From positions 1 through 44,855 of IMG/VR virus record IMGVR_UViG_3300005253_000652: DNA of 44,855 nucleotides; one strand, written 5' to 3'. Below, one piece after another: positions 15,082-21,713 of this stretch. Source of the DNA: a virus. Below the pieces are notes generated by a model. That model had not been told where the DNA came from. It did no database searches and saw only the letters and a program-made list of their open reading frames with translations. Each line of letters opens with the position of its first letter. The first letter of the stretch is position 1. The translations under genes were made by a program, and so were the position numbers.

Positions 15082-15998
15082 TGTCTCAACTGGACCTGCG
15101 CAACCCGGGCGGCACTCTCAGTTATGCGTACTCCGGGGCGCGTCGTCGCACACGCACGATCTACATAGAGAATGTGCGACCGGAGGACATCGTCTGGGGC
15201 GCAAACAGGATGCCGCCGCGGTTCGCGGCGCACCCGCTGGATCCGCCGTGTCGCGCGCGCAGTTTCGACGCGGACCAGCACGGAGACAGTGGCGGCTCGG
15301 CGGTTGTCATCACCTACACGACGCCCGAGATCCGCAACGCCAACACCGAAAATCCAGAGCCGGAACCGATGACGGCGCACCAACTCCTGCATCAGGTCGG
15401 GGTGCGCGAGGAGATCGTTGAGATTCCGTACGCGACACTGACAGAGGTGATAGATAAGGATCCTGTCAGCGGGCTACAGGTCAAGGGCCTGAAGTGGGGA
15501 TGGACGCTCAACCGAATCATCGAGCCGCGCCCGGTCTATCGCGTCAAGTGGAAGCTGACCAGCCCGAGCGCGGCGACCTTCCGCGAGATCTTCGATCAGT
15601 ACAACTACATCCACCAGTTGCCGGACGGCGGCAACCCCCAGGGCCTGTATCGCTTCCTGTTCGCGGACGCCTCGGCGATCAGCACGACGGAGTACGAGGT
15701 GGCGGCCAACTGGGAACTCGACACCGGCACGCGATTCCTGACGGCGCTGCCGGGATCGTATCCACCGTTCACCAATGACAACCCGCGACTGCCGGGGGAT
15801 CTGCCGTATCGCCCCAACTCTGTACCGGCGGTTGGGTTCACCCGCGATCCGTACATGACGCTGGATATCGAGGCCCCGAAAAACAACACCGAACCGCTTC
15901 AACCGAAGCTCCCGATCATGTTGCAGAAGGCCAAGTACGTTGTGGAGCCGTCGCTGTTACAGTCCTGGCAAAACCTGCCGCAGTTCCCCGGATTCTAA
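15081..15998 (+). CDS. Putative distal tail protein
   Basis: A 305-aa protein directly after the tape measure and coupled to it by a TGATG overlap, in the slot of distal tail or tip proteins. It is beta-rich with many aromatic and proline residues (WGWTLNRIIEPRPVYRVKW, YNYIHQLPDGGNPQGLYRF). No family motif was recognised with confidence. It may form the tail-tip hub to which the following proteins attach. Confidence 0.6.
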   Translation: MSQLDLRNPGGTLSYAYSGARRRTRTIYIENVRPEDIVWGANRMPPRFAAHPLDPPCRARSFDADQHGDSGGSAVVITYTTPEIRNANTENPEPEPMTAHQLLHQVGVREEIVEIPYATLTEVIDKDPVSGLQVKGLKWGWTLNRIIEPRPVYRVKWKLTSPSAATFREIFDQYNYIHQLPDGGNPQGLYRFLFADASAISTTEYEVAANWELDTGTRFLTALPGSYPPFTNDNPRLPGDLPYRPNSVPAVGFTRDPYMTLDIEAPKNNTEPLQPKLPIMLQKAKYVVEPSLLQSWQNLPQFPGF

Positions 15999-16363
15999 TG
16001 GCTATACCAGTACCCATCTTCGCCCGCATCATCTCGCCCGACCCGGTGGTCATCGGGCCAGCCGAGTGGACGTACACGCTGGAAGAGGAGACGGAGTTCG
16101 GCGTGCACCCACTGCCCGGCGTTGTGCCGGTAGATGAGCGGCCGCCACTGGAGATCGACGCGCGATCGGTTGCACCGGGCACGGGCGTGCGTGGCTTCAG
16201 GTGGTCGGACGGGCGAGAGGTGTGGTTCTTTCACGAGCAGCCCGCGTTCGCGCCGTGCGAGCCTGGCGGCGGGGATGCGGCCGTGCCGCCCGCCGCGCCC
16301 GGCGGTGCGGAGGGCTCGGGCGTTGGTCTCGGCGGGGACTCTGGAACGGCGGGTGCTGAATGA
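15998..16363 (+). CDS. Hypothetical tail-region protein
   Basis: A 121-aa protein in a TAATG overlap with the previous gene. The N-terminal 80 residues look like a small beta domain (PVVIGPAEWTYTLEEETEFG, GVRGFRWSDGREVWFF), and the C-terminus is low-complexity Gly/Ala/Pro. It is probably a tail-tip component by position; the function is unknown. Confidence 0.55.
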   Translation: MAIPVPIFARIISPDPVVIGPAEWTYTLEEETEFGVHPLPGVVPVDERPPLEIDARSVAPGTGVRGFRWSDGREVWFFHEQPAFAPCEPGGGDAAVPPAAPGGAEGSGVGLGGDSGTAGAE

Positions 16364-16380
16364 CTATCTCCGCGCCAGTA

Positions 16381-16809
16381 CTATCGCAGCTTGAGCCCGT
16401 ATGCCGGTGTGTAGCTACCGATCTTCTTGTTGGTGCGCTCGTCCCTGAGCGTGACCGATCGCGAGGGAGAAGAACCGTCGCAGAACCAGATCCATACGTT
16501 GCTAGCGACGGCCGTCTTGTCGTCGAACGACAGGTCGTAGAAGCCCTCGCGGACAATCGCCCCCTTCCACCCTGTCTCGGACCCGATTTGGGCAAGTATG
16601 CCGCTCTGCTGAAACACCTCCATCACCAACTGCCTAGCGACACGGTCATCGGGCGTGGTGTCAATGCGCTCCATTGTCGGGCTCGGAGGCGCGTTTGCAA
16701 TGCTGTCGCCGACCTTCGCGCACGTGCCCAAGCAGAACGCCACCGACACGGCAAACGCCACCACGCAGAGCAGGCCGAACACCATACCAACCAGTGTCGA
16801 GAATCGCAT
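16381..16809 (-). CDS. Reverse-strand membrane-anchored protein (moron candidate)
   Basis: A 142-aa protein with an N-terminal hydrophobic segment (STLVGMVFGLLCVVAFAVSVAFCLG, residues about 4-28) followed by a soluble domain containing WIWFCDGSSPSRSVTLRDE. ATG 16809 is preferred because the strong ribosome site AGGAGGT lies 7 nt upstream; the ATG at 16815 is too close to it. The LGTC near residue 30 is not a canonical lipobox. It is the only reverse gene inside the tail operon and has its own promoter-like sequence, so it may be expressed in the lysogen, for example as a superinfection or host-surface factor. That role is inference. Confidence 0.65.
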   Translation of the reverse strand: MRFSTLVGMVFGLLCVVAFAVSVAFCLGTCAKVGDSIANAPPSPTMERIDTTPDDRVARQLVMEVFQQSGILAQIGSETGWKGAIVREGFYDLSFDDKTAVASNVWIWFCDGSSPSRSVTLRDERTNKKIGSYTPAYGLKLR

Positions 16810-16828
16810 CGGCATTACCTCCTGTCCC

Positions 16829-16855
16829 ACTATACGCCAACCCCAACCACATCAA
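16829..16855 (-). promoter_or_regulatory. Promoter candidate for the reverse-strand moron
   Basis: Read on the minus strand: TTGATG (16855-16850), a 15-nt spacer and TATAGT (16834-16829), followed by AGGAGGT and the gene start. The spacer is shorter than ideal, but the -10 has five of six matches and the site lies exactly where an independent moron promoter is needed. Confidence 0.4.
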
Positions 16856-16874
16856 GCCGACCAGGATCCGAACA

Positions 16875-17201
16875 ATGGCGATAAATACGAAAACCGTACA
16901 AGAAACCTTCCTGAACGCCGCCGCACTCAACACAACCTTCGAGTGGTCGAACGAAGATTTCGACACCTATGTCGTCGCGGCCGGGAATGTCAGCGGCACG
17001 CCGGACAGCGGTACGGACCCGCAGTTCACCATCGAGGACTCGCACGATCACATCGGGTGGTTCGGCGCCACAACGCTGAACAATGCGGCGCAGAGTTCGG
17101 AGATCACCGTGAAGGCCCCGTGGTCGCGTGTGCGCACCACGACCGAGAACAGCGCGGCCATGCGGGTCGCGATCACCGTAGTGCTGAGGAAAGACACATA
17201 G
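16875..17201 (+). CDS. Hypothetical tail-region protein
   Basis: A 108-aa protein starting at ATG 16875, after the reverse-strand gene. Its pattern is beta-rich with alternating polar/hydrophobic strands (NTTFEWSNEDFDTYVVAAGNV, SEITVKAPWSRVRTTT), with no metal-binding or membrane motif. It probably belongs to the virion module, as the next two genes do. No ribosome site stronger than GGATCCG is visible. Confidence 0.55.
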   Translation: MAINTKTVQETFLNAAALNTTFEWSNEDFDTYVVAAGNVSGTPDSGTDPQFTIEDSHDHIGWFGATTLNNAAQSSEITVKAPWSRVRTTTENSAAMRVAITVVLRKDT

Positions 17202-17217
17202 ACAAGGGGACGGGGCA

Positions 17218-18027
17218 ATGGCAAGTGACAATGTAGAAAACACGGCAACGATCGCGGCGGGCGTGACGGATGGTGACGACATCTTCTTCGTCCAGGGCGC
17301 CACCAACGTCACCGGCAACATCGACAAGTCGGGCCTGGGCGCGAACGGGCTCGGCAAGGTGCACCTGGCGCACCCGTGGGTTGCCGACGTGGGGACCAGC
17401 GGCACGCCGTTCAAGGCCGAGATCAGCGCGGACTCCGATTCGATCTTCGACAACAAAGCGGGCGGCGGCACGTTCTTCTACGCGATCGACGGCAGCGCCG
17501 ACGTGTGCGACCTCGTTCGATCGAGCGGGCCTGGCACCCGCCGCACGGTCCTGCAGACGATCGGCACCGCGACGGTGGTGGAGTGTGCGTCGGGCATCGT
17601 TGACGTGAACACACCTGTCGCCGCCACTACCGTGCGGATCAGTGGGACCGGGCTGGTGAACATGCCGGACTCAAGTTCGACCGACCCGACGCTGGTAGAG
17701 ATCGGCGGCGGCTCGTGGGTGACGGAGCGTGGAGCCACCACGCTGACGGTGTGGGGTGGGGGTGCGGACGTGAACGCGGGCACCAACACGTTCGGCACGG
17801 TCAACCTGCACGGCGGGACAGCCATGTGGCGGCAGAGCGGGACGATCACCGCGCTCAACTGGCTTGGTCCGCTCGGCGTGTTCGACACCTCGAAGCTCGG
17901 CCGCGCGATGACGATCACGACCGTGACGGTCTGGGCGGGCGTGGACCAGAACGCGCTGCACGACCTGATCGCCAACCCGCTCATCACGATCACGAACCCG
18001 GTGGTGTACCGGATGGGCAACGCTTGA
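17218..18027 (+). CDS. Putative beta-helical tail fibre/adhesin-like protein
   Basis: A 269-aa Gly/Thr/Val-rich protein made of short repeated strands and turns (VRISGTGLVNMPD, LTVWGGGADVNAGTNTF, VNLHGGTAMWRQSGTITALNW), a pattern compatible with a parallel beta-helix. AAGGGGACGGGG precedes ATG 17218. In this position it may be a receptor-binding or tail-side protein; no catalytic residues were identified. Confidence 0.55.
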   Translation: MASDNVENTATIAAGVTDGDDIFFVQGATNVTGNIDKSGLGANGLGKVHLAHPWVADVGTSGTPFKAEISADSDSIFDNKAGGGTFFYAIDGSADVCDLVRSSGPGTRRTVLQTIGTATVVECASGIVDVNTPVAATTVRISGTGLVNMPDSSSTDPTLVEIGGGSWVTERGATTLTVWGGGADVNAGTNTFGTVNLHGGTAMWRQSGTITALNWLGPLGVFDTSKLGRAMTITTVTVWAGVDQNALHDLIANPLITITNPVVYRMGNA

Positions 18028-18030
18028 CCC

Positions 18031-18951
18031 GTGCCTGCGCTGCTGCTGAAAGACCGGCGGCTGGTCATTCGCGACCGCAAGCTGTTGACCGACGAGGGCG
18101 GCGCGCCGTGCTGCTGCGACGGGCCGATCATTCAGCCGCCGGATCCGGACGCGATGTGCTGTGGCGATAGAGGAACGCGCGCGAATCCTCGACTCGCGAC
18201 GTGCGGCACACGGACGCGTCTGCACGGGTCGCCGGAAGAACCCTCTCTATTGGTGACGCTCAATGGGTTGCTTCACCTGGAATGGGATCCAAGGCCGCGA
18301 TTTCCGCTCGTGGAGCTCGACGCTGATCTCGTCAACTTGCGAGTTTGGCTGGGGCCTGTGGGGCCGCCTTCGCAATGCGGGTTCTTCGGGGTATTCACGA
18401 GCGAGTTCCCGGGCTCGCAAGACTTCTTGTATCGTATCAGGATCCACGCGTCTTTCCCTACGACAGAGGCGGGCTTTGACCTGATCCATTGGGATCCCAG
18501 CATCGGGGGCTATGTCGGGACCGCAAGCGAGGGTCGATCCGCGATATTCAACCCTGAAGTCTCGACACGCACAGCCCGAGATAATCTCGCCAGCCACGCA
18601 TGGTATATGAACCCGGAAACGGGACAGTCGGCGGCGACAGTAGTGGTCAATCCGGGGTTGCCGATCACAAGGGCGGAGTTGGAGGTTCCGGTTCCACTTC
18701 GACTCGAAACCTGCATACCAGGCATTGCCGCGAACCGGTCCCTTATTGAGGCACCCGGCAGCACGCGGCTACTGTCTATGGCTGAGATCGAGTTCAACTG
18801 GACTGCCAGTATCGGCCGCTGCCCGGGCGACCCCGGCGGCGGCGACTCGCCCCCCACCGCGTGCATCGCGTGCGGCGGGCCGCTGGAGCGACAGAGTGGA
18901 TGCAGGGACAAGTGCACGCAATGCGGGCTGACTACGGGTGGGTGCGGTTAG
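18031..18951 (+). CDS. Cysteine-rich hypothetical virion-region protein
   Basis: A 306-aa protein from GTG 18031. It has unusual cysteine clusters: PCCCDGP and MCCGD in the first 45 residues, and a C-terminal zinc-ribbon-like CIACGG...CRDKCTQCG. Between them lies a beta-rich central domain (LVTLNGLLHLEWD, LRVWLGPVGPP). The family is not recognised. It ends convergently with the reverse gene at 18948. It could be a tail-tip adhesin stabilised by metal or disulfides, but this is uncertain. Confidence 0.55.
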   Translation: MPALLLKDRRLVIRDRKLLTDEGGAPCCCDGPIIQPPDPDAMCCGDRGTRANPRLATCGTRTRLHGSPEEPSLLVTLNGLLHLEWDPRPRFPLVELDADLVNLRVWLGPVGPPSQCGFFGVFTSEFPGSQDFLYRIRIHASFPTTEAGFDLIHWDPSIGGYVGTASEGRSAIFNPEVSTRTARDNLASHAWYMNPETGQSAATVVVNPGLPITRAELEVPVPLRLETCIPGIAANRSLIEAPGSTRLLSMAEIEFNWTASIGRCPGDPGGGDSPPTACIACGGPLERQSGCRDKCTQCGLTTGGCG

Positions 18952-19196
18952 TCGCACACGACGCAGGTGCCGCCGCCCGAGACCCACAAGGTCGTGACCT
19001 TGACGCGTGCAGATGCCGGCGAGTAGGCGACAAGGCGGTAGCCGCCCTCGCGCACTGGCCTGGCCATTACTTTTTGGAATCGCACCCGCGTCGGCAGGCG
19101 GCGATTCGTCAACCGCTTGCGCGCAACCACCGCACCCACCGCCGCCAGCACCGGCAGCGCGATCGCGCGGCGGAAGAGTTCGCGGCGGGAGATCAT
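18948..19196 (-). CDS. Reverse-strand protein with twin-arginine-like signal
   Basis: An 82-aa protein whose N-terminus SRRELFRRAIALPVLAAVGAVVA resembles a Tat signal or signal anchor: twin arginines followed by a hydrophobic stretch. About 55 basic and beta-rich residues follow, ending CVVCD. Its ATG overlaps the stop of the reverse gene at 19193-19405 (ATGA), so the two form a small reverse operon. It lacks an obvious AxA cleavage site. A moron acting in the host envelope is possible. Confidence 0.5.
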   Translation of the reverse strand: MISRRELFRRAIALPVLAAVGAVVARKRLTNRRLPTRVRFQKVMARPVREGGYRLVAYSPASARVKVTTLWVSGGGTCVVCD

Positions 19197-19405
19197 GGCT
19201 CGCGCCACACGATCGCGTCGCCACACGGGTACGCCCTGCCGCCCGGGGCGAGCGGCTGGCCCGCGGCGGTTTCGAGTTGGGCGCGCGAGTAGAACCGACC
19301 AGGGAATATCTGATGAAGCGGCTCATTCTCCCCGACCCAGACAGCCTCGGTCGGCAGGTCTTTGACCGCCGTTAGCCTGATGGTCACTTCCCGCGGTGTC
19401 AGCAT
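19193..19405 (-). CDS. Reverse-strand hypothetical protein
   Basis: A 70-aa protein, first gene of a two-gene reverse operon divergent from the early genes. The sequence is MLTPREVTIRLTAVKDLP... with an FYSRAQLETAAGQPL segment. No helix-turn-helix, signal or metal motif is clear. A TACAAT hexamer lies 6 nt upstream of the ATG, with no good -35. Despite its divergent location it does not look like a typical repressor. Confidence 0.5.
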   Translation of the reverse strand: MLTPREVTIRLTAVKDLPTEAVWVGENEPLHQIFPGRFYSRAQLETAAGQPLAPGGRAYPCGDAIVWREP

Positions 19406-19561
19406 GGCGGATTGTAGGCTGACCGCCTCAGCCCGCCCCTAAGCCACGCCAGCCCGCATGGCACCAGAGCCCCACGCTACCCGCCCAGGCACCGCACGCC
19501 GTACGGAGGCCGCACGAGCAGCGGCCTAACTGGCAGACTGTTCGGCTCCTGTCCGAGAATC

Positions 19562-19616
19562 TGCACGATCTTGCGAATAATCTTGGCGAAGAGGCAACAA
19601 TCCGCACGATGGTGCG
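19562..19616. promoter_or_regulatory. Pair of operator-like dyads
   Basis: CGCAC-GATG-GTGCG at 19603-19616 is a perfect 5-bp dyad. TGCACGATCTTGCG at 19562-19575 matches it at 11 of 14 positions. They are 41 bp apart, close to four DNA turns, and the perfect copy fills the -35/-10 spacer of the rightward promoter, an ideal place for a repressor to act. Confidence 0.5.
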
Positions 19617-19622
19617 TATAAT
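19594..19622 (+). promoter_or_regulatory. Rightward early promoter candidate
   Basis: GCAACA at 19594-19599, a 17-nt spacer and a perfect TATAAT at 19617-19622. The -35 is weak, as expected for a regulated promoter. It points to the 68-aa gene, excisionase-like gene and integrase. Confidence 0.5.
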
Positions 19623-19665
19623 ATGGTAGATGACGAACGCAACCTCAACCCAAAGGGTACAGACA

Positions 19666-19872
19666 ATGGCAAGTAAGAAAGCCGCAAGCAAGGTAGGGCG
19701 GTACAGGGGGCATCATTGGCGATGGTTGCGAGATAAGGACGTATTCCCCCACTTGACGAGCGAGAGCAAGTCTTACCATGTCATAGACACGGACGGGGAA
19801 CCGACCGGGGATCATTTCCTCACGATCGCGGAATTGGAAAACCACATTGACCTTATGATCTATGGAAAGTAA
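19666..19872 (+). CDS. Small early protein, function unknown
   Basis: A 68-aa protein, first gene after the divergent promoter. ATG 19666 follows AAAGGG with 7-nt spacing; the in-frame ATG at 19630 lies too close to the predicted transcription start. The sequence has a basic N-terminus (ASKKAASKVGRYRGHHWRWL) and an acidic C-terminus with ENHIDLMIYGK. The fold is not recognised. First-gene position suggests a regulator or host-takeover factor. Confidence 0.6.
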   Translation: MASKKAASKVGRYRGHHWRWLRDKDVFPHLTSESKSYHVIDTDGEPTGDHFLTIAELENHIDLMIYGK

Positions 19873-19908
19873 ACGAGCCCACGGCCAGGGCCGTACAGGA
19901 GCAACCGC

Positions 19909-20088
19909 ATGAAAGTTCTCATCCGATATACCGTTGAGGCAGATGACAGTCTCCGGCGGTCTATTCTCAATTACTCGGGCGAATGGAAGCCGGGCAAATT
20001 GGCAACGCGAGAACAGATAAAAAACTGGTTCCGTCAGTTTGGAGACACGATGCAAGACGATATGGAAGATCCCCATCCCGATGACTAA
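19909..20088 (+). CDS. 59-aa early protein
   Basis: Begins at ATG 19909 after the strong cassette AGGAGCAACCGC and ends TAA at 20086-20088, overlapping the excisionase-like start. The sequence starts MKVLIRYTVEADDSLRRSILNY and continues with a helix LATREQIKNWFRQFGDTMQ. The alternating beta start and helical end suggest a small alpha/beta fold. No function was assigned. Confidence 0.6.
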   Translation: MKVLIRYTVEADDSLRRSILNYSGEWKPGKLATREQIKNWFRQFGDTMQDDMEDPHPDD

Positions 20089-20281
20089 CATACTCACAAC
20101 CCGCCAGCTCGCCGCCCGGATCGGCATCTCGGTTCGTACCGTCCACGACCGAGCAGCGCAGCTGGGGATCAAGCCCGCCATCGACACTGGCCACGTCAAG
20201 CTCTGGCGTGAATCCGACATCGAGCGGTTCGGCCCGCCACGCCCCGCCGGTCGCCCCCGAATAGGGCTTTCACCCCATTGA
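20081..20281 (+). CDS. Excisionase-like helix-turn-helix protein
   Basis: A 66-aa protein with a MerR/excisionase-type winged helix-turn-helix: TTRQLAARIGISVRTVHDRAAQLGIKP, then a wing VKLWRESDIERFG. It immediately precedes the integrase gene, and small HTH proteins in this position commonly act as recombination directionality factors that bend attachment-site DNA. A transcriptional regulator is the alternative. The start overlaps the previous gene by 8 nt. Confidence 0.7.
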   Translation: MTNILTTRQLAARIGISVRTVHDRAAQLGIKPAIDTGHVKLWRESDIERFGPPRPAGRPRIGLSPH

Positions 20282-20305
20282 CACCCGGCCGGAATCTGTT
20301 AGCCT
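20278..20305 (+). promoter_or_regulatory. Integrase promoter candidate
   Basis: Perfect TTGACA at 20278-20283, a 16-nt spacer and TAGCCT at 20300-20305, preceded by TG at 20297-20298 as an extended -10. The predicted start near 20312 would leave a short leader with GGGGAG before GTG 20334. It could uncouple integrase expression from the early promoter. Confidence 0.5.
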
Positions 20306-20333
20306 CCGCGCGGGTGGCTCGGGGAGCGAGATT

Positions 20334-21713
20334 GTGCGGGTTCGGGTCGAGATGTCCCTTGTGGTGGGCGAATCCGCCTGTATCTCCTTGACCTGCCGGG
20401 AGTTAGACGCTACCGATGAGGCGATGTCAGCCGAGCCCCAATCCGTACAGGGGGTCGTCAGGACGGCGCTCATCCCCACATTGCTCACCGCGTTCGACGG
20501 CGAGCTGGAGCGGCGCAGCGGCTCGACCGTACGCCGGGGCCAGACCGTCCGGCTGATCGGCCGCATGGCGGTGGACTATCGATGGAACGTGGCCGCCGAC
20601 GTGACCCGGGACGACATGCGGGACCACCTCACGCGGCTCGTGCGGGCCGGGCGCAAGTCCGCCACCCACAACGACAACCTCAAGAAGCTCCGGCTGTGGG
20701 GGCGGTTCCTGCACGACGAAGGGTATCTGCCCGTCGATCCGTCCGCCGGCCTGACGTTCGTTCGCAACATCTACGAGAGCGGCAGCCGCCCCTTGAGCCG
20801 CGAAGAGCTACGCGCCCTTTTCGCGCACCTGCGGGACCAGGGCGGGCAGGCGACCAGGCGGCTGGACCTGTACCAGCTCATGCTGTTCTCGGCCCTGCGG
20901 GCGTCTGAGACGCGGCGCCTGCGGGTCGGCGACATCGACCACGAGCACGGGGGAATCGCCCTGCGGGCCATCGATTCCAAGACCGGGCACGCCCGGTGGA
21001 TCAAGCTGCCCGAGGAGGTGATGGACTCGCTGGTCCGCTACACGTCAGGCCGGGCGTCCGAGGATCCGATCTGGTCGCCGTTCACACGGCGGGAGACGTT
21101 CAAGATCGACTGCAGCAAGGCCGGGATCTCGCCGGCAAAGGTGGGCTACAACAGCCTGCGTAAGAGCTTTGTTCAGTTCGCCGACCACGAGGGGTGGAGC
21201 GCCATGCAGATCGCGAAGGTGACCGGCCACCGCGATCCCGGTGCCGTCAGCAAGATCCTCTACCGCCATTATTTCACCCCGCAAGAAAAACTTACCCTCT
21301 CGAAAGTGCGTGATAGCCTGGGTTTAGGCGCGTCCCGGGGTACGGTCGCCGACGAAAATCCGAGAACGGGTGTTGACGAGGGGGGCAAAAAGCCGTATCT
21401 TGGGGTGGATCAATCGGAGGCCCCAATGGTCGCAGCCAACCCCAGCCCGCAACCGGACCCGGAAACGTCGATCGCGGTCGCTCCGATTGATCTTGGCAGC
21501 GACCAAGCCGCGGTCGGCGGCTCCGGGCCTGGGCGGGCGCGTAGCTCAGTTGGTTACAGAGAACCGGACGATGACGAGCCTCCTGCGGGCGCGGGGTACG
21601 CCGGGCGGGACGCTGGGCGCGGGGAACGGGACACACTGAAAGAAGCCGAACTGGCGGGCGTGGCGATCGCCGCGTGGCTGCGCGCCCGGTTCGGGCGAGG
21701 AGGTCGCGAGTGA
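20334..21713 (+). CDS. int: Tyrosine-family integrase
   Basis: Catalyses attP x attB recombination. In the 459-aa ORF an N-terminal SAM-like core-binding domain covers about 50-145. The catalytic domain shows Arg189 (ALRASETRRL), Lys216 (SKTGH), Arg276 in NSLRKSF, His299 (GHRDP) and Tyr310 (YRH). The usual His three residues before Arg276 is Asn273. GTG 20334 follows GGGGAG with 7-nt spacing. The final ~130 residues are low-complexity and run through a tRNA-derived attP candidate. ATG 21426, with GGAGG and an upstream promoter, could start a separate 95-aa product in the same frame. It ends in a GTGA overlap. Confidence 0.88.
   Translation: MRVRVEMSLVVGESACISLTCRELDATDEAMSAEPQSVQGVVRTALIPTLLTAFDGELERRSGSTVRRGQTVRLIGRMAVDYRWNVAADVTRDDMRDHLTRLVRAGRKSATHNDNLKKLRLWGRFLHDEGYLPVDPSAGLTFVRNIYESGSRPLSREELRALFAHLRDQGGQATRRLDLYQLMLFSALRASETRRLRVGDIDHEHGGIALRAIDSKTGHARWIKLPEEVMDSLVRYTSGRASEDPIWSPFTRRETFKIDCSKAGISPAKVGYNSLRKSFVQFADHEGWSAMQIAKVTGHRDPGAVSKILYRHYFTPQEKLTLSKVRDSLGLGASRGTVADENPRTGVDEGGKKPYLGVDQSEAPMVAANPSPQPDPETSIAVAPIDLGSDQAAVGGSGPGRARSSVGYREPDDDEPPAGAGYAGRDAGRGERDTLKEAELAGVAIAAWLRARFGRGGRE
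21373..21401 (+). promoter_or_regulatory. Promoter candidate inside the integrase 3' region
   Basis: TTGACG at 21373-21378, a 17-nt spacer and TATCTT at 21396-21401. It lies 134 nt upstream of the tRNA-like segment and just before a GGAGG-ATG (21416-21428) in the integrase frame. It may drive a downstream short product, or supply transcription to the hybrid tRNA gene after integration. Confidence 0.45.
21535..21561 (+). other. attP core candidate: 5' segment of a tRNA gene
   Basis: 27 nt that read as a tRNA 5' portion: a 7-nt acceptor strand GGGCGCG, then TAGCTCAGTTGGTTA and CAGAG, the universal D-arm pattern. No anticodon arm, T-arm or CCA end follows, so it is not a complete tRNA. Phage attP sites commonly carry a piece of the host tRNA gene used as attB, and this one lies in the 3' part of the integrase gene. 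The isoacceptor cannot be named from this portion. Confidence 0.65.

Larger units (their letters stand above)
19406..19665. promoter_or_regulatory. Divergent intergenic regulatory region
   Basis: 260 nt between the reverse operon ending at 19405 and the early gene at 19666. It contains a rightward promoter at 19594-19622 and two related dyads at 19562-19575 and 19603-19616. Fragments resembling CGCACGA also occur near 19511. No ORF with a credible start is seen, and this is the likeliest site for a lysogeny switch. Confidence 0.5.

Noticed and set aside
19428-19691. 87-aa reverse ORF with a hydrophobic start in the divergent region.
   Set aside because: It lies across the promoter and operator dyads and the start of the forward 68-aa gene, has no ribosome site and has an irregular Cys/Arg-rich tail.
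21535-21620. Complete tRNA gene.
   Set aside because: Only the acceptor 5' strand and D-arm are present; there is no anticodon arm, T-arm or matching 3' acceptor strand downstream.
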